A DNA stretch of 64,000 nucleotides from Symbiodinium natans (GCA_905221605.1 CAJNDS010002310.1:127001-191000), one strand, 5' to 3'. Shown: positions 12,026-23,530, counted from the first letter of the stretch. Notes: generated from the letters alone by a model not told the origin. Numbers and translations are program-made.

Positions 12026-12118
12026 CTGACCTCAGTGTCGAATCACACCAAAGAGAAGAAGCGTTGTCTCCCGTGATTCCATCTCCCTCTCCCTCTCTCC
12101 CCCTCTCCCCCTTGTTGC

Positions 12119-13799
12119 TTGATTTTCTTCATTTCTTCATTTCTTCATTTCTTCATTTCTTCATTTCTTCATTTCTTCATTTCTTCATTTCTTCATTTCT
12201 TCATTTCTTCATTTCTTCATTTCTTCATTTCTTCATTTCTTCAGTTCTTCAGTTCTTCATTTCTTCACTTCTTCATTTCTTCCTGTCTTCATGTTTTCGT
12301 GTCTGCGTGTCTTCGTTTCTTCATGTCTTCGCTTCTTCATTTCTTCGTTTCTTCATGTCTTCGCTTCTTCATGTCTTCGTTTCTTCATTTCTTCATTTCT
12401 CCACTTCTTCATATCTCCACTTCTCCATTTCTCCATGTCTCCATTTCTGTATTTCTGTATTTCTGCATTTTGCATTTCTGTATTTCTGTATTTCTGTCCT
12501 TCTGTATTTCTGTATTTCTTTACTTCTGTGTTTCCTTATTTTTGTACTTCATTATTTCGTTATTTCCTTATTCCTGTATGTCTGTATTTCTCTATTTCTT
12601 TATTTCTTTATTTCGTCATTTCTTTATTTCTCTATTTCTTTGTTTCTTTATTTCTTTATTTCTTTATTTCTTTATTTCTTTATTTCTTTGTTTCTTGATT
12701 TCTTTATTTCTTTATTTCTTTATTTCTTTATTTCTTTATTTCTTTATTTCTTTATTTCTTTACTTCTGCATTTCTCTATTTCTCTATTTCTCTATTTCTC
12801 TATTTCTCTATTTCTCTATTTCTCTATTTCTCTATTTCTCTATTTCTGTATTTCTGTATTTCTGTATTTCTTTATTTCTTTATTTCTTTATTTCTTTATT
12901 TCTTTATTTCTTTATTTCTTTATTTCTTTATTTCTTTATTTCTTTATTTCTTTATTTCTTTCTTTCTTTATTTCTTTCTTTCTTTACTTCCTTACTTCTT
13001 TACTTCTTTATTTCTTTATTTCTTTCTTTCTTTCTTTATTTCTTTATTTCTTTATTTGTTTATTTCTTTATTTCTTTATTTCTTTATTTGTATATGTCTT
13101 TCTTTCTTTACTTCTTTACTTCTTTACTTCTTTATTTCTTTATTTCTTTATTTCTTTATTTCTTTATTTCTTTATTTCTTTATTTCTTTATTTCTTTATT
13201 TCTTTATTTCTTTATTTCTTTATTTCTTTATTTCTTTGTTTCTTTATTTCTTTATTTCTTTATTTCTTTATTTCTTTATTTCTTTATTTCTTTATTTCTT
13301 TATTTCTTTATTTCTTTATTTCTTTATTTCTTTATCTCGTTATCTTTATTTCTTTATTTCTTTATTTCTTTATTTCTTTATTTCTTTATGTCTTTATGTC
13401 TTTATGTCTTTATGTCTTTCTTTCTTTATTTCTTTATTTCTTTATTTCTTTATTTCTTTATTTCTTTATTTCTTTATTTCTTTATTTCTTTATTTCTTTA
13501 ATTTCTTTATTTCTTTTATTTCTTTATTTCTTTTTTTCCTTTATTTCTTTATTTCTTTATTTCTTTATTTCTTTACTTCTTTACTTCTTTACTTCTATAT
13601 TTCTATATTTCTTTATTTCTTTATTTCTTTATTTCTTTATTTCTTTATTTCTTTATTTCTTAATTTCTTTATTTCTTAATTTCTTTATTTCTTTATTTCT
13701 TTATTTCTTTATTTCTTTATTTCTTTATTTCTTTATTTCTTTATTTCTTTATTTCTTTATTTCTTTATTTCTTTATTTCTTTATTTCTTTATTTCTTTG
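12119..13799. repeat. TTCTTCAT then (TTTATTTC)n octamer satellite
   Basis: About 1.7 kb of 8-bp repeats. The first 170 bp are TTTCTTCA units, grading through TTTCTGTA and TTTCTCTA variants into TTTCTTTA. Variant runs of 3-9 identical units (for example TTTCTCTA near 12780-12840 and TTTATGTC near 13386-13420) show local homogenisation. It translates without stops as an 8-residue period (FLYFFISL), giving a spurious 578-codon frame. It is best read as part of an intron of the minus-strand C2 gene. Confidence 0.95.
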
Positions 13800-13975
13800 A
13801 GCACGTGCCCGCAAGTAAGGTTGCGCCAGCGCGGAGGCGTTCAAGTTTTGCGTCATCAGCGCCCGCCGGGCAGAGGCGCAGCAGGGTTATCGATAGACTT
13901 GCCGATCTTGCTGTGACGAGGGAGAGGGGAGGCAAATTGGGCATCGGGATTCAGAACAGCATAGTAAAAACAAAG

Positions 13976-14120
13976 AGCGCGAGAGCGAGGGCGAGGGCGA
14001 GAGCGAGAGCGAGAGCGAGAGCGAGAGCGAGAGCGAAAGAGCGCGAGAGAGAGAGGCAGAGAGAGAGAGGGAGAGAGGGAGAGAGAGAGAGAGAGAGAGA
14101 GCGCGAGAGAGAGAGAGAGA
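13976..14120. repeat. (GCGAGA)/(GAGAGA) purine microsatellite
   Basis: GAGCGA hexamers grade into GAGA dinucleotides within a non-octamer island (13800-14640). The open frames over it are arginine/glutamate repeats and not real genes. Confidence 0.9.
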
Positions 14121-14458
14121 AGCAGAGGAGCTTCCTCAGGATCCCAACTCATCGCCTGCCCACTGTGGGCTTCAGAAATCTCGAATATGGTCTAGCCAAC
14201 AGCAGATTGGCGCTCCCAACTAATCTTGAGCCCACCTTTAAGTTTCCATGTTTAGGTCTCATATCCTTAGCCCTTCGCCAATGTCAGTGATGACGTTCAG
14301 ATTCACTATGCCTGTAATGCTTTCCCTTGTTTGCTTGAGTGCTGTAGCCCATGACCTTTGTCTATGTGCGTGTCAGTGCTGCATGGATTTCATGACTCTC
14401 CAAGCTTCCGTCAGATTTACGGCTCCTAGGGTAGCCTTCTTCGTTTCACTTCCGAGCA

Positions 14459-14640
14459 GTGATGGGCGATCTGCCAAATGACCCATTCAATGACATCCCG
14501 GGGGACGCGGCAGGCGAGCTTCCAGAGCTCGACGCGAAAGCGGCTGCAACAGGGCGGGCCTCACTGCCGTTCAGCGAGCAGTTGACTTCGGATAAGCTTG
14601 GCTCATCCAACTTTTGGTTTACGTCTGTCCCGGGTGATTC
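14459..14640. other. Possible small exon in the satellite-filled intron, strand uncertain
   Basis: This unique island is open on both strands with coding-like composition. Plus reads MGDLPNDPFNDIPGDAAG onward; minus reads GTDVNQKLDEPSLSEVN onward. The minus reading would fit as an internal exon of the C2 gene (an AG lies at the satellite edge), but I could not match splice phase with the next exon upstream. It may also be unspliced unique intron sequence. Confidence 0.25.
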
Positions 14641-15786
14641 TTTATTTCTTTATTTCTTTATTTCTTTATTTCTTTATTTCTTTATTCCTTTATTTCTTTA
14701 TTTCTTTATTTCTTTATTTCTTTATTTCTTTATTTCTTTATTTCTTTATTTCTTTATTTCTTTACTTCTTTACTTCTTGGTTTCTTTATTTCTTTATTTC
14801 TTTATTTCTTTATTTCTTTATTTCTTTATTTCTTTATTTCTTTATTTCTTTATTTCTTTATTTCTTTATTTCGTTATTTCTTTATTTCTTTATTTCTTTA
14901 TTTGTTTATTGCTTTATTTCTGTATTTCTTTATTTCTTTATTTCTGTATTTCTGTATTTCCTTATTTCCTTATTTCGTTATTTCGTTATGTCTTTATTTC
15001 TTTATTTCTTTGTTTGTTTATTTCTTTATTTCTTTATTTCCTTATTTCTTTCTTTCTTTATTTCTTCATTTCTTTATTTCTTTATTTCTTTATTTCCTTA
15101 TTTCTTTATTTCTGTATTTCTTTATTTCTGTATTTCTGTATTTCTTTATTTCTTTATTTCTTTATTTCGTTATTTCTTTATTTCTTTATTTCTTTATTTC
15201 TTTATTTCTGTATTTCTGTATTTCTTTATTTCTTTATTTCTTTATTTCTTTATGTATTTATTTCTTTTTTTCTTTATTTCTTGATTTCTTTATTTCTTTA
15301 TTTCTGTATTTCTTTATTTCTTTAATTCTTTATTTCTGAACTTCTTTACTTCTGTGTTTCTTTATTTTTGTACTTCATTATTTCGCTATTTCTTTATTCC
15401 TGTATGTCTGTATTTCTCTATTTCTTTATTTCTTTATTTCTTTATTTCTTTATTTCTTTATTTCTTTATTTCTTTATTTCTTTATTTCTTTATTTCTTTA
15501 TTTCTTTATTTCTTTATGTCTTTATTTCTGTATTTCTTTATTTCTTTATTTCTTTATTTCTTTATTTCTTTATTTCTTTATTTCGTTATTTCTTTATTTC
15601 TTTATTTCTTTATTTCTTTATTTGTTTATTGCTTTATTTCTGTATTTCTTTATTTCTTTATTTCTTTATTTCTTTATTTCTCTATTTCTTTATTTCTCTA
15701 TTTCTTTATTTCTTTATTTCTTTATTTCTTTATTTCTTCATTTCTTTATTTCTTTATCTCTTTATTTCTTGATTTCTTTATTTCTT
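14640..15786. repeat. (TTTATTTC)n octamer satellite, second block
   Basis: The same octamer as 12119-13799, with scattered variants. Two internal segments of about 120 bp (near 14900-14960 and 15600-15660) share the same variant order (TTTGTTTATTGCTTTATTTCTG), indicating segmental duplication within the array. Confidence 0.95.
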
Positions 15787-15802
15787 CCATTGCGGCCGCG
15801 TT

Positions 15803-16272
15803 CCGCGACTGCAGGCCGAGTACGCCCGAGTACGCCCGAGTACGCCCGAGTACGCCCGAGTACGCCCGAGTACGCCCGAGTACGCCCGAGTGCGCCCGAG
15901 TACGCCCGAGTGCGCCCGAGTACGCCCGAGTACGCCCGAGTACGCTTGAGTACGCCCGAGTACGCCCGAGTGCGCCCGAGTACGCCCGAGTGCGCCCGAG
16001 TACGCCCGAGTACGCCCGAGTACGCCCGAGTACGCCCGAGTACGCCCGAGTACGCCCGAGTACGCCCGAGTCATACCCGGTCATACCCGGGCATACCCGG
16101 TCATACCCGGGCATACCCGGGCATACCCGGTCATACCCGGGTATACCCGGTCATACCCGGTCATACCCGGTCATACCCGGTCATACCCGGTCATACCCGG
16201 GCATACCCGGGCATACCCGGTCATACCCGGTCATACCCGGTCATACCGTCCTGTGGTTTTCCGCAGTCGCGG
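15803..16272. repeat. 470-bp imperfect palindrome built of two 10-bp minisatellites
   Basis: The ends carry a perfect 10-bp inverted repeat, CCGCGACTGC at 15803-15812 and GCAGTCGCGG at 16263-16272. The left arm (about 15816-16071) is some 25 copies of TACGCCCGAG; the right arm (16072-16247) is about 18 copies of TCATACCCGG or GCATACCCGG. The reverse complement of the right unit (CCGGGTATGC) matches the left unit (CCGAGTACGC) at 8 of 10 positions, both mismatches being transitions. The whole block is therefore an inverted repeat inserted in the octamer satellite. Confidence 0.85.
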
Positions 16273-16286
16273 TTTCCCGTCACAGT

Positions 16287-16800
16287 GCTTCTTTATTTCT
16301 TTATTTCTTTATTTCTTTATTTCTTTATTTCTTTATTTCTTTATTTCTTTATTTCTTTATTTCTTTATTTCTTTATTTCTTTATTTCTTTATTTCTTTAT
16401 TTCTGTATTTCTTTATTTCTGCATTTCTATATTTCTTTATGTCTTTATTTCTTTATTTCTTTATTTCTTTATTTCTTTATTTCTTTATTTCTTTATTTCT
16501 TTAATTCTTTATTTCTTTATTTCTTTATTTCGTTATTTCTTTATTTCTCTATTTATTTCTTTCTTTGTTTCTTTATTTCTGTATTTCTTTCTTTCTTCAT
16601 TTCTGTATTTCATAATTTCGCTATTTCGTTATTTCTGTATTTCTGTATTTCTGTATTTCTGTATTTCTGTATTTCTTTATTTCTTTATTTCTGCACTTCT
16701 TTTTTCTTTAGTTCTTTCTTTCTTTATTTATTTCTGTATTTCTGTATTTCATAATTTCGTTAGTTCCTTATTCCTATGTTTCTTTATTTCTTCATTTCAG
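16287..16800. repeat. (TTTATTTC)n octamer satellite, third block
   Basis: The octamer array resumes directly after the palindromic block and becomes more degenerate toward 16950, then gives way to CT-rich microsatellite. Confidence 0.9.
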
Positions 16801-16959
16801 TTATTATTCCTTTCTTCGTTCGTTTTTCCAATATTTCATTATTTCTGTATTCATTCTGTTTGTGTTTTTTTCTTTTTTTTCGGTCTTTCTTTCTGCCTGT
16901 CTGTCTGTCTTTCTTCATTCCTTTCTTTCTGTACTTTTCTTTCTTTCGTACAGAAAGTC

Positions 16960-17043
16960 GGTTCCTCTTTCCCTCTTTCCCCCTCTCCCTCTCTCTCTCT
17001 CTCGCTCCCTCTCTCTCTCTCTCGCTCTCTCTCGCTCCCTCTT
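16960..17043. repeat. (CT)n / CTCGCTCC microsatellite
   Basis: A pyrimidine tract of CTCTCTCT and CTCGCTCCCT units, directly downstream of the octamer satellite and about 165 bp past the donor side of the 17208-17521 minus exon. Confidence 0.85.
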
Positions 17044-17207
17044 GATGCCTGATTTCACCCCTCCTCTCCTTCTTTCGCGCTGTTTTACTCACACTTCGGC
17101 CCAGATGCTGTTCAGATGACCCACCGAGCTGGATGTTCGAGGCTGATACATCTCCAACTGAGATGGTCTGGACTGCCCGACTGGGCAGAAGATGCATGTC
17201 ACACTAC

Positions 17208-17521
17208 CTGCGCAAAGGCGGAATCAGGGGCTGGCTGACAGGCAGTAAGGTACTAGGCAAGTAGTCGCACGCAAAAACGATATGGCCAAAGAAAGGATAC
17301 GTGATGCCTTCGACCCGTCCCACGTCGAAGTCCTCAACTTGATGCGTCAGGCGCTTCAGCTTTCCTTTGAAAAAAGGAACGTCCAGAACGGACTGGAAGT
17401 TGAAAACAGCGCTGGCGATAAACTTTGAAATCGGATGCTTGTCACCGACAGTCTTCTTCGAGCTGTACAGCTTTGCAAGGAAGTACAGCTGCTGCAGGCT
17501 TCTCCTGTCAGGGCAGAATGC
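17208..17521 (-). CDS. Exon of the large C2-domain protein
   Basis: No start codon, but 314 bp of clean coding frame lie between an AG (CATTCAG) at 17521 and a GTAGTG donor at 17208. It reads RRSLQQLYFLAKLYSSKK, HPISKFIASAVFNFQS, FFKGKLKRLTHQVEDFDVGR and GITYPFFGHIVFACDYLP. The alternation of helices and strands is typical of an N-terminal C2-like region of large ciliary C2 proteins, but I cannot name the domain. The next visible exon on this strand is at 12025, so the intron downstream is about 5 kb and almost wholly satellite. Confidence 0.55.
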
Positions 17522-17689
17522 CTGAATGCGCCGAAGATCTCATCGTCACTAGTCACTAAACACGCATGATATGCAGGATTAAGCGCTTTCATGAGCAGTC
17601 CTGGTTGCTCTGAGCGTGGCCACGTCTGCTTGCTTCCACGTGAAGGGTTCAAGTGCTGATCCTTCTGGGCGCCAATTTGTTGAAGCTGT

Positions 17690-18493
17690 TTGGCAATTTT
17701 TGTTCTTTGCTGGGTTTGCACGAAAGTTCTTCGGCACGATGAACTTCAGCTGCTTCTCTTCTTTCTTTCCACCAATCTTGGCACCTGCCTTCGGAAAGAA
17801 CTTCCAGTTTTCAAAGAAGAGCCTTACATCAAAAAGCTCCTCCAGCACAACTTCTCCATAGACAACTCCGACATCCGAGATGGGCCGTCGATGCTTCCTC
17901 TTCTCCTCACGGTCCGCCAAAGTCAGAGCTTCACGGACGCGGATGGAAGTTTGCGACTCTCGGCTCATGATCTGCTCTAAGGTCTTCGAGCCCACGCCGT
18001 AGAAGGAGTTGAAGGTCCAAGTCGACACTTTCCACATCCCCACCTTCAGCTCTAACTTGCTGAGCTCATTTGGTGTCGCTTTGAAGGCCTTGCGCTGGTA
18101 GAAGATCCGGGGCTGGTCCAAAACCAACTTCCCTCCTTTCTCCAGCTTGTAGCATGCTGAGTACTGGGTCAAGAGCTTCACTGGTCTACCCAATGGTTTG
18201 CATGGTTGCATGGACACGGACAAGAAGCAGCGGATGTCAGACTCCGAGCCAACATACTGAACAGAAGACACTGCCACTGAAAACTCCCAGTGCAGGATCC
18301 GCTTCATGGGGTCCGTCTGCGTCTTGGCCTCCACTTGAAGCTCTTGCCGCGACTCTCGCTCACGCTGGAAGAAAGCCCAACGGCTTCTCTTTGTTGCCTC
18401 ATCGAGAAGATACGACCACTTACGACTGCTTACCGCTTTTCGGGTGGGGATTGATCTGTTTGAGGGCTTGGTTGGGGCAAAACCTTCGGTCAC
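17690..18493 (-). CDS. N-terminal exon of the large C2-domain protein
   Basis: A long minus open frame whose first codon is GTG, so it is an exon rather than a start. It reads KWSYLLDEATKRSRWAFFQR, then RILHWEFSVAVSSVQYVG and KLVLDQPRIFYQRKAF, then LKVGMWKVSTWTFNSFYG, LEQIMSRESQTSIRVREAL, and near the end VVLEELFDVRLFFENWKFFP and KFIVPKNF. The strands WEFSVAVSSVQYVG and KVSTWTFNSFYG resemble the first strands of a C2-type sandwich. It continues from the exon at 18505-18640 and leads to 17208-17521. Exon ends are approximate. Confidence 0.5.
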
Positions 18494-18504
18494 AAGCAGA
18501 CAGG

Positions 18505-18640
18505 TAAGATTGCGTCATGTTCGGAAAGGTTTCGTTTCTCCGCTCCTTCTCCTCGCCAGGCTTCTCTTCTGCCCCATCCTCCTCCGTCGGCTCTGCTTGG
18601 GGCTCCCCTGGATCTTGGTCATCGTCCTCTTTCTCCATGG
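18505..18640 (-). CDS. First coding exon of the large C2-domain protein
   Basis: ATG at 18640 (minus) sits in a strong eukaryotic start context (CCGCCATGG). It opens an acidic low-complexity N-terminus MEKEDDDQDPGEPQAEPTEE, followed by KPGEEKERR and NMTQSYLS, after which the frame changes to that of the next exon. I chose this start because the ORF upstream of it has noncoding composition. The gene as read spans about 18640 to 9370. Confidence 0.45.
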
Positions 18641-19869
18641 CGGGGAGGAGCACATTCCCGCCAGGATGGTTCAGCAAACTGCAGTGACAAATTGCTCTAT
18701 GTAGTTGGTTCCAATTCCAACTATGTCTTGCCTGTCTCTGCTTCTGAATAAATTTTCTTGGCTTATACAACGAAGTTTCGAGTGCAAACACCAATACAAA
18801 TATGCAAAGCATCCCATGTCCCCATCTCTCTGACGAGCCAGCTCAAAAGTACTTCTGCAAATTGGTAGCTCCAAACTCGCTTGTCCCCATGCAACGACGG
18901 CCATTGCGCTGTCGACGGATCAAGGTCACAACATTGCTCGAAATAGAAAAGCAGCCCCAAAAAACCTATTCGTGCAAACAAAAACTAATCGTCCCCACTG
19001 ATAGATCCCAGAATATTGAAGTAGGACGACCTCTTGCATGCCGCTCAGCAGGTCTTTCAGATGCCCAATGCCTTACAAAGGACAGGATCACCAAAAAAAA
19101 GGCGCTAGATCATCAATTGCTCGGCAGAAAGATTCCACAAAAACGAATCCCTTCGATACTCATCCCTCCCACAATGCTATGAGAAGCTTTGACCATTGTG
19201 ATTCCTTTCACAAGGTTGGGAGGCGGAGAGAAGGAGGGGAAGGATGGGGGCAGGAGTAAAAGTCCGAAGGCATGGGAGGACCCGGCAATGACATAAGTGC
19301 AGCATGTGGGGCGAAAAACTTTTGTAAGCACGCCCGGGGAAGGGTCGGCTTTTGCTGGTCTGCTTGCTCGAAGCGATGCGCCCGTCACTTTTGGGCTCGA
19401 CGATGACCGTTTTCTGATAGCCCCTCAGCCCAGCCTGAAAGATCTATGGGCCTAAAGCCTGCCAAGATCTGGCGGCGGGAGTGGCTGGCAAACGTTGCAA
19501 GAAAACACACAAGAGAGGGGTTGGGGCGGGCGAAGGATCGCGATGTTGACATGTGGGGGGGGCAGGAGGGGCGCCCAACCCGCCCGGCACGCATGGTTTC
19601 ACTTAACGTCTCGCGAACTGGCAGGGCTGCAACCGCAAACCCAACATTGTCAGGTTTTGGATTGCATTGTTGCCCAGTTCGCGCGCCGTTTACCAAAAAA
19701 CACGTGTGCCTGGCGGGTTGGGACAGTTGGGGGGGGCAGATACGCAACAGCATTGGAGAATCCAATGCCCACTCACATATAGAAATCTGAATCCCGAAAC
19801 AACCTGAGGAGACCCTCAACTCCCTGAACACGAAGACCCCCAATTCACAACACCTCTAGACTTAGGATT
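18641..19869. other. No gene recognised
   Basis: Probably the 5' flank of the minus-strand C2 gene. No promoter motif, coding frame or repeat is convincing. A minus frame near 19385-19843 and its antisense are open but without coding character. Confidence 0.4.
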
Positions 19870-20905
19870 TGTTCTAGCCTCCGCCTTGGAAAACCAGCGG
19901 TGGTTCTGCCCAACGCTTAAGAAAATCAGCTGTGTTCTCGCCGCCGCCTTAGAACAACCAGCGGTTGTTCGACCCGGCGCCGTAAAAAAAAACACCATAA
20001 AACTGCCGGGTTAACCAGCGGTTGTTCGGCCCATCGCCGTCGGTTTTTCCAGCGGCGTTAAAAAACACACCTTTTGAAAAACCACAGCGGCTGTTGCCGT
20101 AGAGAAACCACCTTGGAAAAACCGCCGGTTCTTCCGGCGGCGTTAAACCACCTGAAAAGGCGAGCCTCCTCTCTCCCAGATCGACCCTACACCCTAAAGC
20201 GTATCCCAAACATGCCATACTCAGCCATGGCAGAAGCAACAGCAACTTGGCTGCCACCTTGTTCTAACGGCCGTAGAAAAAACACTTCAGAAAAGCCGCC
20301 GGTTGTTCCAACGGCAGTAGATTCTCCACCCTTGCAAAACCACAGGAGTTGTTCTAGCCGCCGCCTCAAGAAAAACCAGCGGTCGTTCTAGGCGACGCCT
20401 TCGAAAAACCACAGGTTTCCTAGCCGCCGCCTTACAAATCCAGCGGCTGTTCTAGCCGCCGCCTTGGAACAACCACTTGGGAAACCGCTGAAAAACACAG
20501 AAACCCACCTTTGGAAACGCACAGCTGTTCTAAGCGCCGTAGAAAAACCACTTTAGTAGAAAAACGCCGGTTTTTCCAGCGGCGCTAGAAGACCACCCAT
20601 GAAAACAATGGCGGTTGATCTAGCCGCCGCCTCAGAAAATCCAGCTGTTGTTCTAGCCACCGCCTTAGAAAAACCACTTTAGCAAAACCGCCCGGTTTTT
20701 CCATCAGCGTTAGCAAACCACCTTTGAAAACCAGGGCGGTTGTTCGAGGCGCCGTGGAAACACCACTTTAGGAAAACCGCCGCGGTAATCCAGCAGCGTT
20801 TGAAAAAACGACACCTCGGAAAAACCACAAGGTTAAAAAGACCACCGGCTCTTCCAGCGTTAGAAATACCGCCGTAGAAAGTACACCTCAGAAAAACAAG
20901 CTTAG
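19870..20905. repeat. Array of GC-rich hairpin-forming repeats
   Basis: Some 20-25 degenerate copies of a 35-50 bp unit of the form GAAAAACCAGCGGTTGTTCT followed by AGCCGCCGCCTTAG. Most units contain a short hairpin with a TTCTT-type loop, for example CCGCCGG / TTCTT / CCGGCGG at 20122-20140. Arms vary between units while often staying complementary. Not coding in any frame. Confidence 0.75.
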
Positions 20906-21173
20906 AAAACATCTCAGAGATGCCGAACTGGATGACGGTCTATGCAGGGGCAGAGGCTCTTGCAACTCACGGGCGATGCTGGCACTTTTTCAGCCAGTGA
21001 TTTCTGGTGAGACTCTTGCAACAGCCTGCAGCGAGGTTTAGCAGCAGTGTGAGCTTGCAATATCGGCACGGTGCTCAAGCGGATTGGGCGTTTGGCCATA
21101 GAGCTGCCTGTGGACCTGCTCGCGCACTGGATTCTGGGTGAGGAAGAGGCTGGTTCAGCAACATGAAGCCAGA

Positions 21174-21204
<31 letters not shown>

Positions 21205-23099
21205 TCACTGACTGACTGGTGGTCGGGCGCTGGCCTTCTGGAACTCCGTTGCTTCATGCGGGGCGTCTCGAAACGGCCGACTGGTGAGGCCTGGGGCGTG
21301 GTCCTCATCGTCCTTGCCGACGTGGACGCACGACCTCTGGGACTTTGAAGCGGAGGCTCGCCTTGCATCCCAAAAAGGGTGCGCATGTGCTTCACCTACG
21401 CTTTCCGCCTGGAGAGTTCTCGCGCCTCCCATGAAGGAAACCCTTTTGGTGGCCTCAGGGTCGGTGCAAACGGAGCATGCACACGTCTCCTTTCACCGGC
21501 TTAAGCTTGCCGCGGCCGATTGACCTATTCCTCCAGGCTTTGCTCCTTTGCGAAAGCTCAGTGTAAGAAACGATGCCTAGCAAGGATTCTGCGCCGGGCT
21601 AGCATTCTACTTTTTGGAACATGTCAGGAACACCTCCCATCGCATGCTGCTTTAATGCGTTGCGCTCGCGCTTCGCTGCGCAGCTCTCGACGGTATCTGC
21701 GCAACTCTCGACCGCATCTGCGTAGCTCATGTGCAGGGGAGCCTTCAGCCGGCACGTGACGCCGCTGTCGAGTTTCACCTTTTGGCGAGGCTGGTCTGCA
21801 GTTCCTTAAGTTTATCTCATCAATGGACCGGCATCTGAATAATAACGTATCCATCTTTCGAAAGAATACAGTCTGAAGCAAACTCAACAAAAAAGAGAAA
21901 TGGTGCAGTCTCGAAAGCACTAACGAATCAGGCACTCTCTTTTTCTCCAAGTGGGGTCAAACATGACTGTGGCTCTGGCATCCTTGTGGCTGAGTCGGTC
22001 TCAGCACCTTACTGAAAAATCTTTCTTCACAGCTTTTGCTCAAGCCGAAGTGTTGCTTGAGAGCATGGATCATCACAACTGACAGAAAACGCACAAGTTC
22101 GTCCCTCATGTAAAATAGGTCGCATGCGACGTGTAACAGGTGACAAACACCCAGGAGTTTTGACAAAGGAGATGCCTACATGACGGAACACGTCATTTTC
22201 CATTTTCCAAGATAAGACGCTTGCTCGTGCCTCGCTTGCACGCATATCTACGAGATTAACTAGCTCCACACGAAGGTTGCGGTCGTCCCAAGCTAATCAA
22301 GCTCGTGGATGCACTCAAGAACCCACGCAACACTGCAGGAGCATGCCGCAAGCCCTGCAGTATAGGGCAAAGCAAATGAGACTGAGGCCACGGCGACTCA
22401 TCCCATGCCTTCATTCTGAGCAGGAGATCGTGCCATGGCCCCTTTGACCACCTCAAGCCACAGTCCCAATGTGTGATGCACATGTGATCATGCAGCTCTG
22501 AGAGGGAACTGAGAGTATGGCCACTCACGGGCGAACTCAGGGTTGTCCTAGCACGCAGCACACAATGGATCACCACCGATGTCGATGGCCAAGCACCGTG
22601 GGCAGTCGCGACAGTGCGGCTTCGCAATCTGAGAAAAGAGTGCTTGGCAGGCGACTGTAGAAGTCGTCCAGACTGCTATCCTGGCACACATTGGCACACC
22701 CAACCCCCTGAGCAATCAGGGGATCACCGCTGTGGCCCTTTCGACTTCCTTACGCGATTCCCTGGCCTCCACATCCTCCATCTCCACTGCCTGGCCAACA
22801 CAACCAAGCGGCACCGCCCATGAACGTCGGCAGCTCGCAGCAGTTGACAAGAGCTTATGCTGAGTCACAGGCAGGAGGTGTCTTCGGGGATGTCTTCCCT
22901 GGGGCCTGACCGCTTCCACAACTTTGCCACAGGCATCGGGTTGTACACTCGTCGATGGCCAACGTAAGGCATGGCACATCGTGCCGAAGTTCAGAAGGTG
23001 AGGTTTTGTGTTTTTCGAATTCTTTGCCAAGGGTCAGCTCGTCGACCATGCGTGCGTGCGTGGGTGCGTGGGTTGGTGGATGGGCGTTTGATTGTGACT
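20906..23099. other. No gene recognised; (AC)n at 21172-21200
   Basis: Only short unconvincing frames. A pure AC/CA microsatellite occupies 21172-21200 and is followed by ACTC repeats. Confidence 0.4.
21172..21212. repeat. (AC)n and (ACTC)n microsatellite
   Basis: About 14 AC dinucleotides followed by three ACTC-type tetramers. Confidence 0.9.
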
Positions 23100-23530
23100 G
23101 TGTTGTTTGTGTTTGTTTGTGTTTGCTTGTGCTTGCTTGTGCCTGCTTGTGCTTGTTTGTGTGTGATGGTTTGTATTAGTTTGTGTTTGCTTGTGCTTGT
23201 TTGTGTTTGCTTGTGTTGTTTGTGTTTGTTTGTGTTTGCTTGTGTTTGCTTGTGTTTGCTTGTGTTTGTTTGTGTTTGTTTGTGTTTGTTTGTGTTTGTT
23301 TGTGTTTGTTTGTGTTTGTTTGTGTTTGCTTGTGTTTGTGTTTGTGTTTGTGTTTGTGTCTGTGCTTGTGTTTGTGCTTGTGTTTGTGCTTGTGATTGTG
23401 CTTGTTTGTTTTTGTTTGTTTTTGTGTTTGTTTGTGTTTGTTTGTGTTTGTGTTTGTTTGTGTCCGTTTGTGTCCGTTTGTGTTTGTTCGTGTTTGTTTG
23501 TGTTTGGTTGTGTTTGTTTGTGTTTTGTTT
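23100..23530. repeat. (TGTTTG)/(TGTTTGTTTG) microsatellite
   Basis: TGTTTG-type repeats with TGCTTG and TGTGTT variants, some in a 10-bp higher-order form. Open in several frames on both strands, giving spurious Val/Cys/Leu and Thr/Asn/Lys/His frames. Confidence 0.9.

Noticed and set aside
12064-13800. 578-codon plus frame of FLYFFISL-type repeats, looking like a membrane protein
   Set aside because: Pure translation of the 8-bp TTTATTTC satellite, open in all three plus frames; hydrophobicity is an artefact of T-rich codons.
15810-16250. CRISPR array
   Set aside because: 10-bp units without unique spacers; eukaryotic setting.
15622-17052. 476-codon frame containing an ARVRPSTPEY repeat, resembling a repeat protein
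   Set aside because: The 10-bp minisatellite and the flanking octamers explain it; all frames are open and the reverse strand gives equally regular peptides.
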